Below are positions 34,796 to 45,250 of a stretch of 64,000 bases of DNA, in pieces. The stretch comes from Tubulanus polymorphus. Lineage: Eukaryota > Nemertea > Palaeonemertea > Tubulaniformes > Tubulanidae. The notes beneath the pieces were generated by a model. The model did no database searches. It worked only from the letters and a program-made list of their open reading frames with translations, and was not told where the DNA came from. Each line of letters starts with the position of its first letter. Positions within the stretch are counted from its first letter, which is position 1. The position numbers and the translations under genes are program-made. Where the stretch lies: the NCBI RefSeq assembly GCF_964204645.1, contig NC_134028.1, positions 12,133,001-12,197,000 of the forward strand, written 5' to 3'.

Positions 34796-35681
34796 TGTGA
34801 TCACTTCGGATATGAACCATTCCCATGTTGGTTCCAAATTCTGAACATCTGCATTTTTGTCATAGAGTCCATTTTGGAATAAGAATATTTCCATTACTGT
34901 ACTTTTTATTTCAACATTCATAGATTTTATGCCGCGCCTACTGAGCAAAAACCTAGTACGAATGTCCATTCCTAGTTTGTGTTTTTATTCGGCTTAATTA
35001 ATGTTATTATATATTTTTGCATTCGCTGTTGAGTTTAAAAAAATATATATATTCAAAAACGAATTTGAAAAATTATCAGGTATTTACGGGATTCGAACCA
35101 TTCACGACGGCTAGCAAAGGACTGGGAATGAGCATGCAGGCATGCACGGCGCCATTTCAAATTATTTCGAGGATGTTTTTGCTGTTTTTGGTCAATTTTC
35201 ATGGTTAATTTCTTAGTTCGAACAGTCTGGTGTTTGAATTCAAGCTCCAAGGCAAGTATTATTGTGTTTCATCAAATATTTATAGTCGACGATGATGATT
35301 GAATTTACTGTAATCAGTAAAATCTGTGTCGTGTACTGGATCAATTAAATCAAATTCATCCAAACTTTATATGATGCATGGCAAAGTACAACACGTCCAT
35401 GCCTAGCTTCTTCAAGTAGGCCTAGATTACACCATGAACTCTTTTTAAATCACAATCTGTCCAGTCATGAAAATGACGCTAGTTTGCATACTATACTAAT
35501 CATTCCTTAACATTGAACTGAATGATCAGCCGGTATTGAACAGTATTTGCCAATTTTTTCTACATATGAAGAATTAATCACTTACAAATGAAAATGGAAT
35601 ATTCCATTATTAATTTAGGGAGTGAGTACATTTCCTTGAGTAGTGATTTATGTATATGAAAAATGAAACTTATACTTTCAG

Positions 35682-35723
35682 CTGGAACAAATTACTGGAA
35701 AAGAGGTCAAGAGTATTGTTATG
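35682..35723 (+). CDS. Candidate 42-bp exon between palindrome clusters
   Basis: The acceptor ATACTTTCAG and donor TTATG followed by GTAAGT bound 42 bp. In the frame that joins the next candidate exon it encodes GTNYWKRGQEYCY. The gene is not recognised. No upstream partner was found, so this may belong to an element carrying gene pieces. Confidence 0.3.
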
Positions 35724-35826
35724 GTAAGTGTGACCAGATGATTGATATTAGGGATATTGATTTATTGGTTTATTGTTTGGAATTGTGTGCAATATTAAAA
35801 AGTTTTATAAATTTGTCTCATTCCAG

Positions 35827-35843
35827 ATCATGTTTTGAAGTAA
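35827..35843 (+). CDS. Candidate terminal exon following 35682-35723
   Basis: The acceptor TGTCTCATTCCAG is strong. Joined to the previous candidate in phase, the frame adds DHVLK and stops at 35841-35843. Confidence 0.25.
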
Positions 35844-36049
35844 AGATCGGTGGTTACCGCAGCCTAAATTAGAAAGAAGATTGGACAAAACCTGAAACAG
35901 TATAAATCGACGAAGTAAATCTGCAAATATTAGAAAATAAAATTCCCATTAACATGTACACAAGCAAGTTATTACATTTGGTTGGTAATTTTGAAACTAC
36001 ATTTCAGATGCAGATCAAATGCGTTATAAATCACACATGACTGTTATAT

Positions 36050-36245
36050 GACATGTATGATTCATATTCAGGGCTGCATCACACGTGTGATTCAGATGTG
36101 TAAAAATGGTACAAAATCACATGTGTGATTTAGAAAATCACACGTGTGATGCAGCTTGAATGTGAATCACATGTGTGATTCACTTGTGTAAAAATGGGAC
36201 AAAATCACATGTGTGATTCACATACAGGGCTGTAACACACGTGTG
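36050..36245. repeat. Cluster of ACATGTGTGA palindromes, right
   Basis: About eight copies or half-copies of TCACAYGTGTGA. GTGTAAAAATGG occurs twice between them. Confidence 0.75.
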
Positions 36246-36570
36246 AAAACTATTTTTTTCGAACGAATGAAAGCAATTCTGTTCAATTGAAATACTTTAT
36301 ATTTTTGGTTCAAACAAAAAACTTTTAACAGTATACTTGTTCGAACAAAAAACTTGATGATCTGATAAGAAAAATTCGAAGAATGATTGTTCGAAAGAAA
36401 AACCGTTCATTAGGACAAAAAAAGTTTCTTCGAACGAACACAACTTCGCTCTAACGATTTTTTCAAATTGTTTCAATCGAACAGAATATTATTGGTTCGA
36501 AAGAAAAACTTTTTGTTCCAGTGAAAAGATTTTCGAGCGAAAGGTCTTTTGAACAAAAAAAAGATCTTTC
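36246..36570. repeat. TTCGAA-rich low-complexity stretch
   Basis: Runs of TTCGAACRAA and GTTCGAAAGAAAAAC variants in both orientations, likely a degenerate simple repeat. Confidence 0.55.
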
Positions 36571-36583
36571 TGGGGCTCCGCAG

Positions 36584-36931
36584 TAACTTAAAGCCAGACG
36601 TAGGTCGGCCTTGCGATGCGATCCTCGCGTTGCGTCGCAAGTGTGAGTGCAAGTCAGTTGCGACACGATTGTCAGCAACTGTGTGCGACTAGTTTCTGCC
36701 AGTCGCACAAGTGCGTAGGTCAGTTGCGACGGTCGTGTCGCGTCACAGAAAGTAGAACATGTGCGACTCATTGTGACTGGCGTCGCTGAGAGATGCAACC
36801 CGCTCCTGGCAGTCACGAGGGAGCGTAGGTAGATGAGTCGTTGCGACGCAATCATCGCTGGCAGTCGCAGTGAATGGCGTCGCAGTGAGTCACAAGCCGT
36901 CGCAAGGCTGACCTATGCCCGGCTTAAGTTA
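36584..36931. mobile_element. MITE with GTCGCAA-rich interior
   Basis: Starts TAACTTAAAGCC...AGGTCGGCCTTGCGA and ends with the inverse of TAACTTAAGCC...AGGTCAGCCTTGCGA. The interior has many GTCGCA/TGCGAC words in both orientations. No coding capacity. It is GC-richer than its surroundings. Confidence 0.7.
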
Positions 36932-36934
36932 TTA

Positions 36935-38377
36935 GGAATTAATGAAATACCAGTTTCATTTATGATGAAAAAACTCAAATGAATAGTCCCGCTTATAAAG
37001 CTGTCTGCTCGGACGAAATTTCAAATCTTCACTTTTGCCTATAAAATTGATAATTGTGATTGATCGTTGCAAGTCAGAACCAGTTAACATGCATTTTAAT
37101 AAATCTGATTCCTCCTTTACAGCTTTAACCTAGTAGAGGCTAATAGCCTTTGTAGGCCTATATATATGCGAAGGCCTAACATCCGGACAGATTGGTCGTA
37201 GGCCTATTTAATTACAACCCTCCTAAATATCGTATACACCTTATTTAACAGAGATATGTCTCTGGGGTATTGAATTCGTAAAATCAATTTCATTTTCGCA
37301 TTATGAAGAAAGAAATCTCTTGTACATCGTAGCAATGTTGCCAGAATTTTATTTCAAATTTTGTTTCGAAGTTCAATCCAATGAGTCCATTAATAAACAC
37401 AACAATTATACTGTGTTTGTTTTAGACAGTAAAGCACAGTGCCCGTAGGCCTAAAGCCTTAAGGTCGCATACAACTCGATAAACACTTCAAGCGACACAG
37501 CGAGCGATCTCCTTACTCCGAATGTCAAGTGTGAGTCATGCATACGGATAGGAGTGTGTTAAATACTTGTATTTATTAAATACCCTGTCCATTTGACAAG
37601 GATCGGTACGTACTGTAGGAAATATGGAGTTTAGATAAATGGTTGAAGCCCGTGGCCGAATAATATATAATATATTCTTTTAATTTGATACCTCGTCAAC
37701 ACAACAGCTTTTCTCCGCTACATCTCTTCGGCGTGTTTAGTTTAGGTCTACGACTCCCCGGTACTCTAATGATTATATTAGTAAATACACAGTAAATTTT
37801 GTATTGTAAAGAAAAATTGGTATTGTTAACTTAACTGCTTGAAGCCCGCGGCCAAATCACTGGTAGTAATAAATTCATTTGTACTTGATTTGGTTCTCAT
37901 GCCGAGGAGAAACTCGCAGTTGATCCCCGGAAGGACGATGTAGAGACACACGTCGATCTTTACGGCTCGACAGTGCTTTTAAAATCTAAAGTAGTAAATT
38001 TCCTGTGTATCGGTTATATGATTTGATGAGGAAAATGGGCTATTGTTAAAATTAGTTTTTAAAGACCGCAGCTTAATGTGCAATCTTTGGGTAATAAATT
38101 TGTTAATTTATGCTTGAATTGACAATCGACGTGACAAGAAACCTGCGGTAGATTTCGGAAAGACGACTTAGAAAAACATGTTGACTCTTTGAATGGGGCT
38201 CAATTTTCGATGTTTACCGCCTGACAGTGCTTTTGTAACGTTGATAGTTCAAAATACGCATGGAGTATTTGAAGATTGAAGTGAGCTGAATGATATCAGA
38301 CGGATTGTATCGGCAACAGCGGTAATGTAAAAAAGCCTATGAACTTTTGACAAAAAAAGTGTGGAAAAAATAATAAT
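36935..38377 (+). repeat. Dispersed repeat unit X, copy 1
   Basis: Aligns with 40977-41150, 53831-54440 and 56138-56700. Contains GTAGGCCTA and AGGCCTAAC words and no coding frame. It provides the empty site (TTAACATGCA near 37085) for the Gypsy insertion at 41151. Directly followed by unit Y copy B. Confidence 0.8.
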
Positions 38378-39199
38378 AAATATAGCTGCATAGCAGCGAT
38401 AACGGGTTTCTACCTAACTGGTTCATATATTGCAATGGGAAGCGTAAAAAAGATTTCATCGAGATTATTCAAATCCGTCCGTAATATAGGACTATATCCA
38501 AGAAGCGCAACCTGGGTCAACAATATGCTGGTTTATGTGGATCCAAAAGGGCTACCATGTAAAAGGTACTGATGTACCAAGTCTAATCAAATTGGCTTTG
38601 AGAATACCGAAGATATGGTCCCCCGGTGCCGGCAGTTGTATCAACTTGAACGTCGCGTGTCGAGGCAGGTGGTGGCCAGAAAAAGAAATATTTCCGGGAA
38701 AATTTTTTTGAAGACGCAAGGCATTGACTGATCAGTTGTGTTGTTTTCTTTCTTAATTTACATTTGATAATTGGCAGGTCATCTTGCTAGGAGTCCGTTT
38801 GTCAAAGCATCGAAGCAACACAGTCTAACTTGTTCATGTCTCAGATAATCCAAATTACACTTGCACAGCCCAACGTTTTTCAGTGTGTAAACTTTATCAT
38901 ACTCTGCATTGTAGGACATTGAGGAATTGAATTTTAGCCATCTGAGCCCTCGGCTTGATTCAAGCAAAAGACCTTAACTGACTTCACAGAATTTGATTAT
39001 GAGTAGGATTTTCTAAATTTCTGAAGAATACTTTCTCTGGTTTTAAGATCAATTCAATTTCAATCTTGAATACATAAAAATAAGTCAATTAAATTTTCAT
39101 TTTATTGAAAGAAATTCTACTGAACACAGATTTTGAACTGAATGACGTGTTGATTTATCCAGGCGAAAAAATTACAGCAAAATCAACTGATGATCAACG

Positions 39200-39365
39200 A
39201 GGTGAAGTTTTCATTTATCTTTGGATATTAATCTACCCCCTGATGATACAAGCTTTTTGGCTACACCTTTTGAAACATTAACACCTGATCTAATCGCACC
39301 AATTAGTCAGCCACAGTCAATTTTCATGCCATCTGACCTCTTTCCACCTGTAATTAAGCAATGAA
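39200..39365 (+). pseudogene. Conserved reading frame in unit Y, copy B (first segment)
   Basis: Matches the 52-codon frame of copy A (20429-20587). It keeps FLATPFETLTPDLIAPISQP through FPPVIK, then KQ and a stop. The first 15 codons are frameshifted relative to copy A and lack the ATG, so this copy is the broken one here. Confidence 0.4.
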
Positions 39366-39494
39366 ATGTAATAATTACTCGGTTATATAATATCATAGAG
39401 GAGTGAAAGAAAGTATAATAACTGATTACTTATCCAAATATTGTAAACATGGCAACTGAAAAAATGACAATTACATAAAACGTCAAGTACTTAC

Positions 39495-39713
39495 AGCATC
39501 TTAGACAGTTGCGCTAAAATTACGACAATGACGAAAAAGCTGGATTTGGAACGTACACTTGCACACTGTGGTTTAAATTTATTTCTACCAGCTGCAAGAG
39601 TCGGCAAAGGAATTGAAGACCGTAGTAACCAGTTAATTCCACGAATAATAGCTGGAAAGAAAGTAATTGAAATGAATAGTCGTACACATAAGTGTAAACA
39701 AGCCCCTTACTAA
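39495..39713 (+). CDS. Conserved reading frame in unit Y, copy B (second segment)
   Basis: Preceded by an acceptor-like AGTACTTACAG near 39485-39495. The open frame contains ATG 39528 and runs to TAA 39711-39713. The peptide includes LERTLAHCGLNLFLPAARVG then RSNQLIPRIIAGKKV and ends CKQAPY. Compared with copy A, indels keep the frame and many changes are conservative, which suggests past coding constraint. Protein not recognised. Confidence 0.4.
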   Translation, partial: SILDSCAKITTMTKKLDLERTLAHCGLNLFLPAARVGKGIEDRSNQLIPRIIAGKKVIEMNSRTHKCKQAPY

Positions 39714-40030
39714 CAACTTAGGCTTTCCACTGTCTCTATTCACTACATTTAGGGCCTATTCTAGGTGTATCCCCCCAAAAAAGCTAGGTAAAGTAGCTAG
39801 CCAACAATGATCATTGCTTCACCGAGTACTCATTTGCTACCATATGTACTAATATTATACAGAAATCATGTAAAACATTCCCTGGTTAACGGATTCTCAC
39901 CTTAAATTACGTAAAATCTGCTGTCGTTGTCATCGATCTGAGTTGTCAAGTGAACGCGGAAGTAAAATTCTGTATGAAAATTCCTACCATTTCTGTCCAT
40001 ATTACGTTGAATCGAGCCAGAAATCTTCAG

Positions 40031-40550
40031 GAAATGTAGCCAACGGAAATTGATTTACGAATAGAATTAACCAATTGACTCATTTTAAGGATCATGGTTT
40101 CGTGAAATTCATCATAAGGTCCTAAAACTCGCGATAAATTCAAGCCGAAAATGATTTCAACCATCCGCCATGTTTCATTCATAAGACACTTATTACGCAC
40201 CGGCTGTAGTTATCGTTCATGGGAAATGACGGAAACGGATTTACGGTTGACTTTGAAGCTCAAGGTCGTGCGGTAAATTTTAGGCTTTTCGGGGTGCACT
40301 TTTATCAATGGATGACGATTCTTTGCGTTATTCTTATCGCTGTTTAGACCCGGTAATTATGCGGGATTAATTCATAGAATACATTAATAGATTACTATAC
40401 GCAAATTCGAAATGGTCAGGCACTATTTCTGACAGAATTTAAAATTACGTTATAAGCTGTTGGTAGTCAAATCTGAGAAGAGTTACATTTTATGAAAAAA
40501 TTTTGGCTGGAAAGTGGACCATAAATAATAATAATCAACAGGAATACAAG
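40031..40550. other. Unassigned DNA
   Basis: No gene or repeat recognised between unit Y copy B and the hairpin at 40551. Confidence 0.3.
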
Positions 40551-40579
40551 AGGGTTTCTGCGAAAGCAGCAGAAACCCT
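40551..40579. repeat. Hairpin preceding unit-Y-type head
   Basis: AGGGTTTCTGC pairs with the inverse (GCAGAAACCCT) over a short loop, followed at once by AATAAATATAGCTGC. Related hairpins lie at 56734-56763 and 56791-56820. Confidence 0.6.
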
Positions 40580-40582
40580 AAT

Positions 40583-40970
40583 AAATATAGCTGCCAAGCA
40601 GCGATAACGGGTTTTCTGCACAGTCTTAGAATCCTGTTCAATGGTTAACACAGTTTTATAAGAGGTAGATTGACAAACAGTCAATTACATTACATCTACT
40701 TGAAACCATGGACAACTGGACCAGATGGTCCTATTTGACTCTGGAAAATCGACTGTTAGGCCATAATTACTGTTTATGGATTTCGACAAAGCATTTGATA
40801 AGGTACAACATCAGGCTATTAGGAAACAGTATCGATGATAGGTCGCTCAAATGGCTCAGCAGTTATCTCTGAATGAAAACATGTTGCCGAAATCAACGGA
40901 ACGCCTCATCTTGGAATAAGTATCCTAAGTCGTCTTCTCTTTTATGTCCTGATAAATGACAATAAACTCA
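40583..40970 (+). pseudogene. LINE reverse-transcriptase fragment, second copy
   Basis: Same head and same RT piece as 33858-34340 (FDKAFDKVQHQ, then SSYL), with additional deletions. Frame broken. Confidence 0.6.
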
Positions 40971-40976
40971 TTATAT

Positions 40977-41150
40977 TACAGAATTAATGAAATACCAGTT
41001 TCATTGATGATGAAAAAACTCAAACGAAAAGTCTGGCTTATAAAGCTGTCTGCTCAGATGAAATTTACAAAAAAAATTCATTTTTGCCAATAAAATTGAT
41101 AATTGTGATTGATCGTTGAAAGTCAGAACCAGCTAATCACTAATTAACAT
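40977..41150 (+). repeat. Unit X copy 2, first part
   Basis: Matches 36935-37087. Ends in ACAT, the target duplication of the Gypsy insertion, and resumes at 53831. Confidence 0.8.
41147..41150. repeat. 4-bp target-site duplication (integrase-first Gypsy), left
   Basis: ACAT, repeated at 53831-53834; a single copy is present at the empty paralogous site near 37087. Confidence 0.75.
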
Positions 41151-41424
41151 TGTTATGTACTGCAGATTTAGATATACGTACACATATATAACGCTTTTAA
41201 ACGTAACGCTTGTTAACCAGATAAGAGATTACTACATATAACACTGTGTTCTGAATACTACATATAATATTGAATTGTATTACCGTGGTTCATAAGTTCC
41301 ATTTATATTGAGTTGTATATAAGTTGTGTACATGTGAAATAAATCAGAGCTGTAATAAACTGCCTAAACTCCACACACGTCGATGTCTTAGCGTTGGTAA
41401 CTGGTTCTCTGTCCGTGCCGTAAT
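41151..41424 (+). repeat. 5' LTR, integrase-first Gypsy
   Basis: Starts TGTTATGTACTGCAG. Nearly identical to 53556-53830 over about 270 bases. AATAAA near 41339. Confidence 0.85.
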
Positions 41425-41429
41425 AGAAA

Positions 41430-41446
41430 TGGGGGCTCGTCCAGGA
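41430..41446 (+). other. Primer-binding site, tRNA-Pro type
   Basis: TGGGGGCTCGTCCAGGA, a few bases after the 5' LTR, closely resembles the complement of the tRNA-Pro 3' end used by several retroelements. Confidence 0.7.
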
Positions 41447-41691
41447 AGGAAAAAAATCATTTGGAAGAAACCGTACACGGAATGATGGTGCAGACCGATG
41501 GTTATTGTGGTTCGTTTTTCTATGCGTAGCTGTTTGTTTTACGTGGCGTTTTGCGGAAAATTTCATAATTTTTGTATCAGTACTCCGGAGGCAGATTCGT
41601 CGTTGTTTATAAGGTACTGTACCTGTTTTATTACCTTTACTGGTGTTATATAAAATTCTGTCCTTCGTTAAAATCGAAAATAGTGTGAATT

Positions 41692-41869
41692 ATGTCTCAA
41701 AAAGTCGTTGACTTTCAAACCTCTCCCACGTGGGAGTTTTTTAATTCGTTATTGAAGTCGGACTTAATTGTTCTAGCAGCCAATTATGAAATCTCAATTA
41801 AAACTTAAATACGAAAATCCGAAATCAAGGAATCAGTTGCTCAGCATATAATTCAACAGGGTGTATTAA
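41692..41869 (+). pseudogene. gag, 5' part, cut by Kolobok insertion
   Basis: ATG at 41692 opens SQKVVDFQTSPTWEFFNSLL. A TAA stop lies at 41806-41808, but the frame resumes and runs into the Kolobok TTAA site. Removing the transposon and one TTAA puts this frame in register with 49702 onward. Confidence 0.6.
41866..41869. repeat. TTAA target duplication, Kolobok left
   Basis: TTAA abuts AGGGGTCATGAAGAGGTTT; the matching TTAA is at 49702-49705. Confidence 0.85.
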
Positions 41870-44800
41870 AGGGGTCATGAAGAGGTTTAGGAAAAAATTC
41901 TAAATCTAATTTTTTTTGTATAAAATGATTACTATATGCGTCTATAGTAGTTTCATGGAAAAAAAAAATTAAATATCATTATCCAATCCCGAGAAAAGCC
42001 CGTAGCAACGGCCCCAGCAACAGGACGCTCGCGATTGCGCGTCGATATTGATGACGTCATTCTGAGAAGTCCTCTCCACAGGCAAACCCGGAAGCGTTCT
42101 ACTACTACGTTTATTCACCGAAGATTCCGCAAATTAACGCTAATTTTTCAACGATTTTGACAATGCCCCGCCGTTGTGTAGCCATGCATTGCTCTCACGA
42201 AGGCAGTTCGAAGTTTGAGTGGCCAAAAGACCAAGCGAGAGATAGGATATGGACGGCTTTCGTGCGCACGAAGAGGAAAAAAACTTTCAGCCCACTCCAA
42301 CCAGCCAACTTTGCTACAAGCACTTTTCTGACGAGGCTTTTTCTAACATGATGGCACATGAACTCGGATACGCAAAATCGTAAGCAGTTATTAGGCATAA
42401 TTCAAATACATTTTTCATTTATCTGACTGAATAGCCTAAGTCTTAGTCAGTTCTAAAAATTCGCTTGCCGAGCTCGCATGTCTTCGTATCCAGTTCAACT
42501 TGTTTTGCACCAAGAAGCCCACAGACCAGCAGTATATGTCTATAATATGACCTGACAGCACCAGTGATAATAATTAGCCAACTACTAGTTTCAATTTGAT
42601 GTTTAATTCTTATCCAAAACAAAAAATGGTCAATGGTTGGGCCAGGTGTAGGAGGCTGCTGGTTCAATAGGCCTATATAGTCAGAGATGATGTAGAGCCC
42701 TAGGTCCAATTACTGAAAGAGGTCATAATGTATTAATTGACAATTATTTTATCTTGAAGACTTCGTCTAAAGTCTGATGCCGTTCCCACAATTCATTTGC
42801 TGCAAGTCGAGTCTCCGCAGTCAGAACCCTCAGAAACATTTGTGTCTCCAACACCAAATATGTGCGCTAGTGAACCCAGGTCAGCCTATGCCAAGCGAGA
42901 GAGGCAACGGTTAGTGGATAATGCTGTCGCAGATACTTGTGATGATAGTCAAGTAGATTTAGACATCTCTGGAGTTGAGCCACTTTCTGAAGTGCACCAT
43001 AAAGGTAATTAATGGCTAAATCTTTTTAAGAGTTCATAGACACACCAAACTTGTTTTTCACTTATCATTTTGCAAAGTGACCAATCATATTATACATTTT
43101 GATTACTTTCTATTCTTTTAGCTTGCCAAACTTTGAAATACAAGCAAAAGTGCCTCACCTGTCAAAATAAAGTTCGACCACAGCTCATATCAGTAGGGAC
43201 TCAAGTTTCTTCTCCACAGTCCAAAAAGCGAAGGAGACTAGATACAGATGAGCAAGACGATTTTGGATCAGCAAGTGACAGCTCTGATACAGATACAGAG
43301 AGTGATAAAAGTTACATCCCAAGCGATGAAAATGAGGAGGAGGAGGAAAATGGTGTATTTCACGAAATGAAGTAGGTACACTCTACAAATATGATATAAT
43401 ACATTTTTTTTGAGGTTTAACAATTGATTTTGACTTTTTCCTTTGATTTACTCACAGAAGCGATGAAGATTTGCCTTATCAAAAGAGAAAGAAACACATA
43501 GTATTTGAATCCTTTCTGCTTCAACTTTTTGTAGTGTGTATCTTGTGTGGAGGAGAGAATGAGTGTTATAAACAGGTAGGTGGAGAAGGTTGCATTTTTT
43601 ATCATTTCAACTGAAAGAAAAACAGCTACCAGTACATGTTTTCTTTTTCCAGACTAAAGGTACTTTCTTACGAGTTCGTACCAAGTGTACTAATTGCGGC
43701 TTAACGAATGAATGGCAGAATCAACCACTGATCAAACAAATTCCAGTACTTAACATCTTACTGAGTGCGAGCATTCTGTTTACTGGCTCCAGCCCAGAAA
43801 AGGCACTTCGTATATTTCGGTACGCTATGAAAAAATGCCGATTAAACGAAAATATTACTCAATTATACGTATTTCATTAATCTATTGTATCTTTTCAGGT
43901 TTATAAATATACAGTGCCAAACTGTTAGGACGTTTTTTAACCATCAAGCTCGATTTCTTCATAAAGCAGTTAATGAAACATGGACAAAATCGAAAGCAAA
44001 AATATTAGAAAACTTGAAAGGCAGTCAGCTGATACTAGGAGGGGATGCTCGATGTGACTCCATGGGACACTCCGCAAAGTTCTCTAGTTTTAGCCTCATG
44101 GAGCTGAACTTGAATAAATTAATATCTGTAAACTTAGTTCAAGTAAGTTTTTTTTCACTCGCACAATTCATGCTGTTATTAAATCAGAATGAAATTTTTA
44201 TTCTCCTTCAGAGCAATGAAACCGGCAATAGTTACAATATGGAACTTGAGGGATTGAAACGATGTTGAAAGGACTTGGCTATTATAACCGATCGTCACCA
44301 CCAAGTTGCCAAATGGATTAGGGAATCCTAGAATATTCCCCATTATTTTGATTGCTGGCATGTAGTGAAAGGTGAATTTTTAGCAAATAGTCTCTAAGCC
44401 GTAAACTATGTACTTATCAAGTGACTTTGATGAAAGTTGTAAATTTGAAAACTTGTTATCTATTTTCAGGTTTGGCTAAGAAACTGGACGCCATCTCCAA
44501 ATCATTTTCTATTGTGAAATTGTGGATGAAGAGCATTACATATCATCTCTACTGGCTCTACTCAATCATCATCGCCTGGCGATAAAGAAGAAATCAGGAG
44601 GAAATGGGCTTCAACAGTTGAACATATTCAAAATATCCACCACAACTGTTGCCACGGTCCATTAGAAAAACCGAAGAAATGGTTGAGACCAGGTACACTT
44701 TATAACTAAAAAGAAAAATTTGATTATAATCTCTTTCGAAATGGTAATTAACTCTTTATATACAGGAAGTGAAGCTTGCGAGAAAGTTGTAAACCTGTTG

Positions 44801-45246
44801 ACCAAAAAGCTATTCGTTGGTGATGTGACAAACATGTCATCTCTTGGACAGACTAGCGGTGTAGAGTGTTACCATAGTGTGGTTAATCATTTTGCTCCAA
44901 AGATGTTAAAATTCTCATACCAAGGAATGTGCAGTAGGTATGTTATCTTCTAGCCAATTTGTATCCATTGGTGCCAGTACTTATATACATTTTTGAAATA
45001 CATGTATTGTGAAGATTATAATATCGGTATATTGCAGGATCTATCTTGCAGCTCTTCATTATAATGAGAATGCAGGGCGGCCTCAAGCTATGAATAAGTC
45101 AGGATGCGGCCAATACAATATTGTCTTTCCTAAATACAAGAAGGGTGGATATTCTGTAAGGAAGGTTCTAGTAAATGCATCATACAGTGAGTAGTTATCC
45201 AGTAGTTATTGTGAACAAAATAGGCTAATACATGTATATACATTGT

Positions 45247-45250
45247 TTAA
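45247..45250. repeat. TTAA target duplication, piggyBac left
   Basis: TTAA before CCCTTTGAACC; the partner is at 47828-47831. Confidence 0.85.

Larger units (their letters stand above)
34796..36049. other. Spacer between palindrome clusters
   Basis: About 1.25 kb flanked by the two palindrome clusters. It contains two candidate plus-strand exons (35682-35723, 35827-35843) and a tRNA B-box-like GGTTCGAATCCC on minus near 35087-35098 without a matching A box. Confidence 0.35.
38378..40030 (+). repeat. Dispersed repeat unit Y, copy B
   Basis: The less interrupted copy of unit Y, lacking the Gypsy, Z and 605-bp insertions of copy A. Starts AAATATAGCTGC and ends near CAGAAATCTTCAGG. Confidence 0.75.

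Noticed and set aside
35087-35098. tRNA gene on minus (B box GGTTCGAATCCC)
   Set aside because: No A box at the right distance and no cloverleaf by eye.
41303-41566. Minus open frame as a gene
   Set aside because: It overlaps the 5' LTR and primer-binding site of the Gypsy element and is a shadow.
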